Below, piece after piece: positions 8,083-15,856 of a stretch of 54,148 nt of DNA. The stretch is from NCBI GenBank assembly GCA_964463655.1, contig CAYXDG010000014.1, positions 1-54,148 on the forward strand, given 5' to 3'. Position numbers and translations under genes: made by a program. The notes under the pieces were generated by a model. The model searched no databases and was not told where the DNA came from. It worked only from the letters and a program-made list of their open reading frames with translations. Positions within the stretch are counted from its first letter, which is position 1, and every line of letters starts with the position of its first letter. The DNA is from Halothece sp964463655 (GTDB lineage: Bacteria; Cyanobacteriota; Cyanobacteriia; Cyanobacteriales; Rubidibacteraceae).

Positions 8083-8778
8083 TTACAATTGTTGGTTTTT
8101 CCATTTTTTCCAGAGGTCTGGACGACGGTCTTGAGTGCGCTTGATCTGTTGTTCTTTTCGCCACTGGGCGATCGCGCCATGATGACCCGATCGCAGCACA
8201 GGGGGAACTTCCCACCCGCGAAAAACAGCAGGTTTGGTGTATTGAGGATAATCTAGCAATTCTGTTTCAAAACTCTCTGCTTTGAGAGAATCTGCTTTCC
8301 CAACGGTTCCTGGAAGTAAGCGCATCACCCCATTAATTAACGCTAGGGCTGGGATTTCGCCACAGGTTAAAATAAAATCTCCCAGAGAGACTTCCCGCGT
8401 GACTAAATGTTCTCGAATCCGTTCATCAACTCCTTCATAATGACCGCAAATTAACACTAATTGGTCATAGTTTCGAGCAAGATCGCGGAATAAAGGTTGA
8501 TTCATTGGCTCTCCTTGGGGAGTCATCAAAATAATTTCACGGGAAGGAAATTGGGGGAGAGATTCCACTGCTGCAAAAATGGGTTCTGGTTTCAATAACA
8601 TTCCTACACCTCCCCCGTAAGGTTCATCATCCACCCGACGATGTTTACCTAACCCAAAGTCTCTAGGATTGACAAAGTTGACTTCTGCGATCTTTTTCTG
8701 GATCGCTTTTCCAACGATCCCAGAATTGAGGGGAGAGTGAAAAAAGTCTGGAAATAAGGTAACAACGTCAAAACGCAC
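8083..8778 (-). CDS. trmD: tRNA (guanine(37)-N1)-methyltransferase TrmD
   Basis: A 231-residue SPOUT-class methylase that makes m1G37 in tRNAs with G36, preventing +1 frameshifts. The N-terminus MRFDVVTLFPDFF is typical, followed by GGGVGMLLKPEPI, the trefoil-knot motifs LICGHYEGVDERI and EVSLGDFILTCGEIPAL, and a C-terminal helical domain with HHGAIAQWR. Length is close to the usual 240. The ATG at 8778 is the family start. It is an essential gene bordering the Zorya-like insertion; its stop lies 99 bp from the ZorA-like start, so read-through transcription is possible. The kinase gene at 8981 is divergent. Confidence 0.96.
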   Translation of the reverse strand: MRFDVVTLFPDFFHSPLNSGIVGKAIQKKIAEVNFVNPRDFGLGKHRRVDDEPYGGGVGMLLKPEPIFAAVESLPQFPSREIILMTPQGEPMNQPLFRDLARNYDQLVLICGHYEGVDERIREHLVTREVSLGDFILTCGEIPALALINGVMRLLPGTVGKADSLKAESFETELLDYPQYTKPAVFRGWEVPPVLRSGHHGAIAQWRKEQQIKRTQDRRPDLWKKWKNQQL

Positions 8779-8980
8779 AGTTAATCGTTTTCTTTGCAGG
8801 GTAAATTAACTATTCTAACAATCTGTTAGCACAGCGATCGCAGCAAAAGGGTAAAATTTACACGCGACGGAATCTGCTACTTTGGGGGAGGTTTCTTTTG
8901 ATACAGAAAACATTAAAATAGATTTTAGAGCCTGAAATTGGCGCTGGTTCAACGTTCAAGTTAAGTGCTGTCTCTCCATA

Positions 8981-10303
8981 ATGGTGAACCGACTTTTATT
9001 CCCCGCTAGTTCTGAATTTACTTCACTTTGCCGTTCACAGGTCAATAATTTACAAGAAGGTTTAAACGCCGATCGCGGTGCGGTTTACTTGACCAAGGAA
9101 CTCGAATCTGGAACGCGACGACTAATTCCAATTGTTGTCTATCCAGAAGAAAACCGTCAATGGGAAGCAGACATTGACCAAGGAATTTTTGTGTCTTCTG
9201 ATGATGCTTCGCTGCCAAACACTCCCTTTGAATTGCCGGGGGATACATCTCCCTCTGAGCTTACCTCACAGTTGACCACCCCACCACCACATTCAAAACT
9301 TGATCCTGTGAATCAATTCAATCAGCATCAAGTGGTGTTTCCTCTCCTCCACGAAAATGTCATGATGGGGTTGTTAGTCGTTGCACGGGAAGACGCGCAG
9401 TGGAGTGCCTCAGAGTTTAACCAGATTCAGCGTACCGCAGAAACCATCACTCTTGCTTGTGTTTTAGACCAGCGTCAAGGGATATTACAGCAAAAACTAC
9501 GCGCTTCGCAATGGCAACAAGAACGGCAGCGCGATCGCCTTGACAATATTTTACATCAGTTACGCAATCCGTTAATGGCTCTGAAAACCTTTGGGAAACT
9601 GCTTCTCAAACGCTTGAAACCAGAGAACAATTCCCAAAATCTTTCCCTTGCTGAAAATTTAATGCGAGAAAGCGATCGCCTACAAGAATTATTAAAAGAC
9701 ATGGGCGATTATTTGGATAACATGGCTCAAACAGAAACCGATGATTTAACCATTGAAACCGCAGCTATTCCTGAAGCCAATTCTAGCATAATATCCCTGC
9801 CACCTAGTCAATCCTTACCTTTAGAAAAGGTAAACTTAAGTGAAGTCATAAAGCCCATTTTAGAATCCACCCGCGCGATCGCGCAAGAGAAAGAAATTCA
9901 ACTAAAAGCTGATATTACACCGCAACTTCCTCCCATTCAAGCTAACGCAAAAGCCTTACAAGAGGTCTTAAACAACCTTCTGGATAATGCGATTAAATAT
10001 ACTCCTAAGCACGGCAAAATTGAAGTCATTCTCTCGCAAGAAAACACTGAAAAACAGACAATTACCATTCGAGATAATGGTGATGGAATTCCCCCAGAAG
10101 ATCAGCCGAAAATCTTTGAGCGTCATTATCGGGGAATCCAGTCACAGAGTGATATTCCAGGGACAGGTTTAGGACTTGCGATCGCGAAAGAATATATTGA
10201 ACAAATGCAAGGAGAGATTGAATTAATTAGTCCAGCAACTCCTCCTGATCACCCCCAAAAAGGAACAGCGTTTATCGTTTCTTGGTGTCGAAATGATCAG
10301 TAA
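8981..10303 (+). CDS. hik2: GAF-domain sensor histidine kinase, Hik2/CSK-like
   Basis: A 440-residue soluble kinase without membrane segments. An N-terminal GAF domain (about 15-165) is followed by HisKA with phospho-acceptor His192 in LHQLRNPLMALK and a HATPase domain: N-box NNLLDNAIKY (331-340), G1 DNGDGIP, G2 GTGLGLAIAKE (from 394). The N-terminus FTSLCRSQV, with Cys17, resembles Hik2 and the chloroplast sensor kinase, in which a Cys near residue 19 is linked to an iron-sulfur redox sensor. Those kinases report plastoquinone redox state to Rre1 or RppA. A low-complexity linker (253-283) separates the H-box region and ATPase. No partner regulator is adjacent. The Hik2 assignment rests on layout and the Cys. 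Confidence 0.65.
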   Translation: MVNRLLFPASSEFTSLCRSQVNNLQEGLNADRGAVYLTKELESGTRRLIPIVVYPEENRQWEADIDQGIFVSSDDASLPNTPFELPGDTSPSELTSQLTTPPPHSKLDPVNQFNQHQVVFPLLHENVMMGLLVVAREDAQWSASEFNQIQRTAETITLACVLDQRQGILQQKLRASQWQQERQRDRLDNILHQLRNPLMALKTFGKLLLKRLKPENNSQNLSLAENLMRESDRLQELLKDMGDYLDNMAQTETDDLTIETAAIPEANSSIISLPPSQSLPLEKVNLSEVIKPILESTRAIAQEKEIQLKADITPQLPPIQANAKALQEVLNNLLDNAIKYTPKHGKIEVILSQENTEKQTITIRDNGDGIPPEDQPKIFERHYRGIQSQSDIPGTGLGLAIAKEYIEQMQGEIELISPATPPDHPQKGTAFIVSWCRNDQ

Positions 10304-10326
10304 ATACGCAACAGTAGATATTAATC

Positions 10327-10938
10327 TTATAACATAATCTGATCCATTCCCAACCCTTCTCGAATAATTTTGGGTTCATCAGAAGTGAGATCAATAATTG
10401 TGGAAACTTCAGTTTGTAACTCTAACCCATCATCGATAATCAGATCAACTGATTTATCAAAAGCATCAAATAGACGAGCTTTTTCATCACGATCGGAAAA
10501 ATAAGCAGAGGTAGAAATAATCGGATTTCCTAAACTGTCTAATAATGCTTGACATAATAGATGATCAGGAACACGAATCCCTGTGGTTTTTCGTTTGGGA
10601 TTCATCACTAAACGAGGGACTAGCTTTGTTGCTGGTAATAAAAAGGTATAGGGACCTGGAATCAACCGTTTCATCAAACGATAAGCAGGATCGCTAACTC
10701 GTGCATAATCAGCGATGTTCGATAAAGACGAACACAAAAAGGTCAAGGGTTTGTCATTGCTTAATCGTTTCAGAAAACGAACCTTTTCCACTGCCGATTT
10801 AACATTTAAATCGCACCCGATCGCGTACACTGTATCTGTAGGATATAACATGATTGCCCCACTCTTTAGCTGTTGAGAAATGGTTTCTAACAGACGTGCT
10901 TGGGGAGTTTCTGGATGAATAGAATAAACATTAGCCAT
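10327..10938 (-). CDS. Sua5/YciO/YrdC-family threonylcarbamoyl-AMP synthase-like protein
   Basis: A 203-residue YrdC-fold protein. The family condenses Thr, bicarbonate and ATP to threonylcarbamoyl-AMP for t6A37 in tRNA, although YciO-type members may have a different role. Visible motifs are MLYPTDTVYAIGCD (29-42), KRLSNDKPLTFLC and PGPYTFLLPAT, and the C-terminus STIIDLTSDEPKIIREG is standard. There is no Sua5 C-terminal extension, and the overall sequence looks more YciO-like than TsaC-like. It converges on the kinase gene with a 23-bp spacer. Its start codon overlaps that of the divergent larC gene: CATG at 10936-10939 contains both ATGs. Confidence 0.85.
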   Translation of the reverse strand: MANVYSIHPETPQARLLETISQQLKSGAIMLYPTDTVYAIGCDLNVKSAVEKVRFLKRLSNDKPLTFLCSSLSNIADYARVSDPAYRLMKRLIPGPYTFLLPATKLVPRLVMNPKRKTTGIRVPDHLLCQALLDSLGNPIISTSAYFSDRDEKARLFDAFDKSVDLIIDDGLELQTEVSTIIDLTSDEPKIIREGLGMDQIML

Positions 10939-12109
10939 GACAAATCTTGTCTATTTTGATTGTCCAACGGGAATCGCGGGAGATATGTGTTTGGGCGCTT
11001 TAGTCGATGCTGGTGTCCCTCTGGATTATCTCATGTCTGAGCTTCAACGGTTGGGAATTTCAGAAGAATATCACCTATCACAAACAACTCTCTCTCACAA
11101 TGGACAAGTCGCAACCAAAGTGGAAGTCGAGTTGACCACTACCACTCCTCCTCATCGTCATCTTGGTGATCTTGAAACCCTGATCAAGAATGCTAACCTC
11201 CCTCCTCGGGTGGAAACTTGGAGTTTAGGAATTTTTAATCAGTTAGCGATCGCCGAGGGAAAGGTACATGGGGTGTCTCCCAACACAGTTCATTTTCATG
11301 AAGTTGGCGCAACGGACGCGATCGTGGATATTGTTGGCACTTGTCTAGGATTACACTGGTTAGCTGTGGAAGATATTTATTGTTCCGCGCTTCCTCTTGG
11401 TGGGGGAACCGTGAATGCTTCTCATGGACAACTTCCTGTCCCCGTCCCCGCTGTTGTCAAGTTATGGGAATCACGGAATGTTCCTGTTTATAGTAATGGA
11501 ATTAACAAAGAATTAGTGACTCCCACAGGAGCAGCGATCGCGGTGACGTTAACGAAAGCATTTGGAGAGTTTCCTCAGATGACCGTGAAAAAAGTGGGAT
11601 TAGGTGCAGGAAACAGGTGTTTATCTCTTCCCAATGTTTTGCGCTTGTGGCTAGGGGAAACCACCTCAGAAGAGAGTTTAGAAACGATCGCAGTTTTAGA
11701 AACCCAGATTGACGATCTTTCTCCCCAAATCTTAGCTTATTGTACAAACTTACTGTTGCCAGTTGGGGCGCTGGATGTTTTTACTCAAGCAGTCAATATG
11801 AAAAAGTCTCGTTTAGGAACATTAATCACGGTGATTTGTCCAGTGGATAAGATTTTCGCTTGTGAAGAAGTGTTATTTCGAGAAACAACGACGATCGGAA
11901 TTCGCCGTCAAATCCAGCATCGCAGCGCCTTAAAACGAGAAATCAAGGACATAGAAACTTCTCTGGGAAACGTCAGGGTAAAAGTTGCGTTTTTCAGAGA
12001 TCAAATCATTAATATTCAGCCCGAATATGAGGATTGTGTTAAACTGGCGCAACAGCATCAAATTCCCTTAAAACAGGTACAAGAAACCGCAATTAGATCA
12101 GTTGCTTAG
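10937..12109 (+). CDS. larC: Nickel insertion protein LarC (pyridinium-3,5-bisthiocarboxylate Ni cyclo-metallase)
   Basis: A 390-residue LarC/DUF111 protein. In lactate racemase maturation LarC inserts nickel into the pincer cofactor P2TMN. The N-terminal signature YFDCPTGIAGDMCLGALVD, the His-rich stretch VHFHEVGATDAIVDIVG and the C-terminal half with NMKKSRLGTLITVI are all present. Some bacterial larC genes need a programmed frameshift to join larC1 and larC2; here both parts are one uninterrupted frame. LarA, LarB and LarE are not in the window, so the client enzyme is unknown. The stop overlaps the stop of convergent rfbB by 4 bp. Confidence 0.92.
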   Translation: MTNLVYFDCPTGIAGDMCLGALVDAGVPLDYLMSELQRLGISEEYHLSQTTLSHNGQVATKVEVELTTTTPPHRHLGDLETLIKNANLPPRVETWSLGIFNQLAIAEGKVHGVSPNTVHFHEVGATDAIVDIVGTCLGLHWLAVEDIYCSALPLGGGTVNASHGQLPVPVPAVVKLWESRNVPVYSNGINKELVTPTGAAIAVTLTKAFGEFPQMTVKKVGLGAGNRCLSLPNVLRLWLGETTSEESLETIAVLETQIDDLSPQILAYCTNLLLPVGALDVFTQAVNMKKSRLGTLITVICPVDKIFACEEVLFRETTTIGIRRQIQHRSALKREIKDIETSLGNVRVKVAFFRDQIINIQPEYEDCVKLAQQHQIPLKQVQETAIRSVA

Positions 12110-13161
12110 ACATGATAAACTTTTTGATAATATTCCTGATACTCTTGGGATAATAAAGGCTCCCACCAATGGCGATTTTTTAAATACCAACCAACAGTTT
12201 GGCGTAATCCTTCTTCAACTGTCACGGAAGGTTTCCATCCTAACTTATTTTTAATTTTACTTGCATTAATGGCATAACGGCGATCGTGTCCAGGTCGATC
12301 TTTAACAAAGGTAATTAATTCTTCTGCTGGGGAAACAGGAAGACTTGGCGCAAGTTCATCCATTAACTGACAAAGCATTTTTACCAAGTCAATATTTTTT
12401 ACTTCATTATTTCCGCCAATGTTATAAGTTTCGCCTGGTTTTCCTTGCTGAATTACTGTGTCTAAAGCAGAACAATGATCAAGCACATACAACCAATCTC
12501 GGACATTTTGACCATCCCCATAAACAGGTAAAGATTTTCCCAATAAAATGTTAATACACATCAAGGGGATCAACTTTTCTGGATAATGATAAGGACCATA
12601 ATTATTAGAACAATTAGTAATTAATGTGGGCAATTGATAGGTATGATGGTAAGCGCGAACCAGATGATCACTCCCTGCTTTTGAGGCAGAATAAGGGCTA
12701 TTTGGCGCATAAGGGGTTATTTCTTGAAATGGCGGATCATCTGGCTCTAAAGTGCCATAAACTTCGTCTGTGGAAACGTGCAGAAACCTCCCTTGCTTCT
12801 CCAATTTTGGATAATAATTGCGGAAGGCTTCTAACAGGGTAAATGTGCCAATAATATTCGTTTGGATGAAGGTATCTGGGGCAAGAATTGAGCGATCGAC
12901 GTGAGATTCTGCTGCAAAATGTGCAATGATATTAATTTGATAATCTTTGAGCAAACGATCAACTAAAGCGCGATCGCGGATATTTCCTTCAACAAAATAA
13001 AAATTCGATTGTGTTTCAATCTCCTTGAGATTATCACGGTTTCCTGCATAAGTCAGGGCATCTAAAACAACCACAGAGTCATCAGGATGATGCTTTAACC
13101 AATAATGCACAAAGTTAGAGCCAATAAACCCCGCACCACCTGTTACCAATAAATTGTTCAT
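12106..13161 (-). CDS. rfbB: dTDP-glucose 4,6-dehydratase RfbB
   Basis: A 351-residue short-chain dehydrogenase of the RmlB type, which converts dTDP-glucose to dTDP-4-keto-6-deoxyglucose for rhamnose and other surface sugars. The Rossmann glycine motif GGAGFIGSNFVHYW lies near the start, followed by HFAAESHVDRSI, the catalytic YSASKAGSDHLVRAY with Tyr-x3-Lys, and NNYGPYHYPEKLIPL. I chose ATG 13161 (MNNLLVTGGAGF); the longer frame from 13197 adds 12 unconserved residues. No other rml genes are nearby. A DUF4332 gene lies directly upstream on the same strand. Confidence 0.94.
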   Translation of the reverse strand: MNNLLVTGGAGFIGSNFVHYWLKHHPDDSVVVLDALTYAGNRDNLKEIETQSNFYFVEGNIRDRALVDRLLKDYQINIIAHFAAESHVDRSILAPDTFIQTNIIGTFTLLEAFRNYYPKLEKQGRFLHVSTDEVYGTLEPDDPPFQEITPYAPNSPYSASKAGSDHLVRAYHHTYQLPTLITNCSNNYGPYHYPEKLIPLMCINILLGKSLPVYGDGQNVRDWLYVLDHCSALDTVIQQGKPGETYNIGGNNEVKNIDLVKMLCQLMDELAPSLPVSPAEELITFVKDRPGHDRRYAINASKIKNKLGWKPSVTVEEGLRQTVGWYLKNRHWWEPLLSQEYQEYYQKVYHV

Positions 13162-13186
13162 TGTTCTTTTTTCTTGGTTCAAATTA

Positions 13187-13600
13187 TCAATTATCAATTA
13201 TCAATTGCCTTGCTTCTAGAATCCATTTTTGCACGATTTCGACATGGGGGCAGTAATCTTTACGCTGGAAAAGAGAGACTTGCAAGCGTAAAATTTGACG
13301 GTGCAGTTGGTGTGGCTGCATCTGGCTTAACTGGGCGATCGAGCCGATTCCTGTATGAAGAATTAACCCACAATATTCACACCCCACACTCTCAACCCGC
13401 GCTAAATCTGCCATAATCACCCATTTACTCACTTGTTGCGGTTTTTGTTCCAGATAGCGGGCGATTTCTTCTTTTCCCTGAGTGGTTCGAGCTTTCAGTA
13501 ATAATCCTTGAGTGGTTGTGATTCCTAAATGTTGCAGGCGCGATCGTGTGGTTTCATCGAGACGAGGTAGCTGCGCGATCGGCCAATTCTTTCCTTGCAT
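13187..13600 (-). CDS. DUF4332 domain-containing protein
   Basis: A 137-residue protein similar to cyanobacterial DUF4332 proteins, which contain helix-hairpin-helix-like repeats of unknown function. The recognisable part is LPRLDETTRSRLQHLGITTT, then a region with QVSKWVIMADLARVESVGC typical of the family. No signal or membrane segment. The ATG at 13600 is preceded by GGAG, visible in the sequence after the gap (around 13759). The first 54 bp of the gene are duplicated on the far side of the N gap; this is best explained as an assembly artefact, not a second gene. Confidence 0.8.
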   Translation of the reverse strand: MQGKNWPIAQLPRLDETTRSRLQHLGITTTQGLLLKARTTQGKEEIARYLEQKPQQVSKWVIMADLARVESVGCEYCGLILHTGIGSIAQLSQMQPHQLHRQILRLQVSLFQRKDYCPHVEIVQKWILEARQLIIDN

Positions 13601-13758
13601 TTTNNNNNNNNNNNNNNNNNNNNNNNNNNNNNNNNNNNNNNNNNNNNNNNNNNNNNNNNNNNNNNNNNNNNNNNNNNNNNNNNNNNNNNNNNNNNNNNNN
13701 NNNTGGTTTCATCGAGACGAGGTAGCTGCGCGATCGGCCAATTCTTTCCTTGCATTTT
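13549..13758. other. Artefactual gap flanked by identical 55-bp contig ends
   Basis: Bases 13549-13603 are identical to 13704-13758, with exactly 100 N between. A 55-bp perfect overlap at both contig ends is what an unmerged assembly overlap looks like. The real chromosome probably has one copy and no gap, placing the DUF4332 start directly after the spacer that now begins at 13759. Confidence 0.85.
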
Positions 13759-13809
13759 CTCCAATCACTGTTGTGTTTGTGTTTTCTTGGATAATTTTCC
13801 TCCTTAAAG

Positions 13810-14019
13810 TTAAGCACCAAGAATCGCTGAGAGAATGCCAATCAAGAATGCTAAACCAAAACCGACAGCAAACCAGAGGAAAATTGCTCTAGCATAGTTG
13901 GTCAAACTTGGCTTAACATTATTATTTGTTGCATAAATAATGAGAAAAATTATGTTAACAAGCGGGATTGCCAACAATAATAAAATAAAAAACCATTCTT
14001 TTGTTGTGACGGGTTCCAT
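13810..14019 (-). CDS. Small two-helix membrane protein
   Basis: A 69-residue protein with two strong hydrophobic segments (about 9-30 and 44-67) joined by a short polar loop containing NNNVKPSLTNYARA. Similar small proteins with a KEWF-like N-terminus and a KPS-N-A loop occur in many bacteria; their function is unknown. AGGAA four bases before the ATG at 14019 supports translation. It stands alone between the DUF4332 gene and the str operon. Confidence comes from the ribosome site and coherent topology rather than any motif. Confidence 0.65.
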   Translation of the reverse strand: MEPVTTKEWFFILLLLAIPLVNIIFLIIYATNNNVKPSLTNYARAIFLWFAVGFGLAFLIGILSAILGA

Positions 14020-14149
14020 TGATTCCTACTCGGCTTGATTTTTCAGACTTTATCATTATGTCTTGTGACCGCCATCAGAGTAGCATTTTCTCTCGTCTCA
14101 AAGCCGAAAATGTTACTTTTGTTTACAAAGAGGAGGAGCAACGGTTGAG

Positions 14150-14170
14150 AGTAGGGTTGCTTACCCTACT
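14150..14170 (-). terminator. Hairpin after rpsJ
   Basis: AGTAGGG pairs perfectly with CCCTACT across a 7-base loop, starting 9 bases after the rpsJ stop. There is no strong T tract on the minus strand, so it may be a terminator or an RNA-stabilising 3' end of the str operon. Confidence 0.5.
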
Positions 14171-14179
14171 ACAAATGGC

Positions 14180-14497
14180 TTACAGTTTGACTTCAATATC
14201 CACCCCTGCAGGCAGATCAAGTTTCATCAACGCATCGATCGTTTTAGAAGACGGTTGATAGATATCAATAATCCGTCTGTGAGTGCGGGTTTCAAAGTGT
14301 TCACGGGAGTCTTTGTTGACGTGAGGAGATCGCAGGACACAATAAATTTTGCGCTTTGTGGGCAAGGGAATTGGCCCGACGGCGTTAGCATCAGTGCGCT
14401 GGGCAGTTTCGACAATTTTGTCGCAAGAGGTATCTAATAAACGGCGATCGAAGCCTTTGAGACGAATCCGAATTTTTTGCTGTTGGAGAGTTGCCAT
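14180..14497 (-). CDS. rpsJ: 30S ribosomal protein S10
   Basis: A 105-residue S10, normal length, with QQQKIRIRLKGFDRRLLD at the start and the conserved GPIPLPTKRKIYCVLRSPH loop. S10 is part of the small-subunit head and, as NusE, takes part in transcription antitermination. It is the last gene of the rpsL-rpsG-fusA-tuf-rpsJ cluster, a cyanobacterial arrangement; in enterobacteria rpsJ heads a separate operon. A stem-loop in the 102-bp spacer after tuf may partly uncouple its expression from tuf. Confidence 0.97.
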   Translation of the reverse strand: MATLQQQKIRIRLKGFDRRLLDTSCDKIVETAQRTDANAVGPIPLPTKRKIYCVLRSPHVNKDSREHFETRTHRRIIDIYQPSSKTIDALMKLDLPAGVDIEVKL

Positions 14498-14542
14498 AGT
14501 TTTATGAGATCAAGTTAATTGAGTTGTCAAGGTTCGGAGCGA

Positions 14543-14580
14543 ATAAAAGAGCAACATCGGACGCATCCGTTGCTGCTCTT
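14543..14580 (-). terminator. Stem-loop with T tract between tuf and rpsJ
   Basis: On the minus strand AAGAGCAGCAAC pairs with GTTGCTCTT, with a 3-base bulge, around an inner CGGA/TCCG stem, and TTTTATT follows directly. This is a good intrinsic terminator or attenuator shape located just after the tuf stop. Since rpsJ lies downstream, it probably lowers rpsJ transcription relative to tuf rather than ending the operon completely. Confidence 0.6.
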
Positions 14581-14599
14581 GAGGAGTTATCGAAGTGAG

Positions 14600-15829
14600 C
14601 TATTGAACGATTTTGGAAACAACGCCAGCCCCAATGGTGCGACCGCCTTCACGAATCGCGAAGCGCATTCCTTGTTCAATGGCAACAGGGTTAATCAGTT
14701 CTACCGTCATTTTGACGCGATCGCCGGGCATGACCATCTCTGCGGAACTGCCATCGTCAGCCGTAAAAGCATTAATCGTACCCGTTACGTCAGTGGTTCG
14801 CACATAGAACTGAGGACGGTAATTCGGGAAAAATGGGGTATGACGACCGCCTTCTTCTTTTTTGAGGACATAGACCTCAGCTTCAAATTGAGTATGAGGG
14901 GTGATTGTACCGGGCTTTGCCAGTACCATTCCGCGCTCAATATCCTCTTTTTGAATCCCCCGTAAGAGAATCCCGACGTTATCCCCAGCAAGCCCTTCAT
15001 CAAGGGTTTTTTGGAACATTTCCACACCCGTTACCGTACTTTTGCGAGTTTCGCCAATGCCGACAATTTCCACTTCTTCGCCAACTTTGACTTTACCCCG
15101 TTCAATCCGACCTGTCGCAACCGTTCCCCGACCAGTAATGGAGAATACGTCTTCAACTGCCATCAGGAAGGGCTTATCAATATCACGTTCAGGAGTGGGG
15201 ATATAATCATCTACTGCATCCATTAAGTCGTAGATTTTATCCACCCACTCATTGTCTCCTTGACCTAGTTTGGGGTCTTTGGTGAGTTCTTCTACAGCCA
15301 TGAGCGCTGAGCCAGAAACAATGGGAATCTCATCGCCATCGAAATCATACTCACTGAGGAGTTCGCGGACTTCTAACTCAACTAACTCTAGAAGTTCTTC
15401 GTCATCGACTTGATCCACTTTGTTAAGGAAAACCACTAAGTGAGTAATCCCGACCTGACGCGCAAGCAGAATATGCTCACGAGTTTGAGGCATAGGGCCG
15501 TCAGCAGCAGAACAGACCAGAATTGCCCCATCCATTTGTGCTGCCCCCGTGATCATGTTTTTCACATAGTCCGCGTGTCCTGGGCAATCTACGTGGGCAT
15601 AATGACGCTTGTCGGTTTCATATTCCACGTGAGCGGTATTGATGGTAATTCCCCGAGCTTTTTCTTCAGGGGCTGCATCAATATCTTCGTATCTCCGTGC
15701 TTTGGCCCGACCAGAAGCAGATAGGGTCATGGTTAAAGCAGCAGTTAACGTAGTTTTACCGTGGTCAACATGACCGATTGTACCAATGTTGGCGTGATCT
15801 TTTGTGCGTTCAAATTTTTCCCGTGCCAT
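14600..15829 (-). CDS. tuf: Elongation factor Tu
   Basis: A 409-residue EF-Tu, the normal cyanobacterial length. It delivers aminoacyl-tRNA to the ribosome as a GTP complex. GTPase motifs: GHVDHGKT (19-26), DCPGHADYV, and NKVDQVDDEE. The effector region ARGITINTAHVEYET, domain II (GRGTVATGRIERG) and domain III ending with REGGRTIGAGVVSKIV are complete. It lies 27 bp after fusA on the same strand. The N-terminus AREKFERTKDHANIG matches cyanobacterial and chloroplast EF-Tu. Confidence 0.98.
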   Translation of the reverse strand: MAREKFERTKDHANIGTIGHVDHGKTTLTAALTMTLSASGRAKARRYEDIDAAPEEKARGITINTAHVEYETDKRHYAHVDCPGHADYVKNMITGAAQMDGAILVCSAADGPMPQTREHILLARQVGITHLVVFLNKVDQVDDEELLELVELEVRELLSEYDFDGDEIPIVSGSALMAVEELTKDPKLGQGDNEWVDKIYDLMDAVDDYIPTPERDIDKPFLMAVEDVFSITGRGTVATGRIERGKVKVGEEVEIVGIGETRKSTVTGVEMFQKTLDEGLAGDNVGILLRGIQKEDIERGMVLAKPGTITPHTQFEAEVYVLKKEEGGRHTPFFPNYRPQFYVRTTDVTGTINAFTADDGSSAEMVMPGDRVKMTVELINPVAIEQGMRFAIREGGRTIGAGVVSKIVQ

Positions 15830-15856
15830 GAGTTAATTATTCCTTAAATATCTTAG

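Noticed and set aside
7980..8180. 66-residue minus-strand open frame between trmD and the ZorA-like gene
   Set aside because: It overlaps the trmD 3' end in another frame, is very basic and low-complexity, and has no family resemblance.
13525..13892. Several frames running through the N gap near 13604
   Set aside because: They are open only because of N bases and the duplicated 55-bp contig end.
14785..15226. Open frames antisense or out of frame inside tuf
   Set aside because: Shadows of the strongly biased tuf codon use; no independent support.
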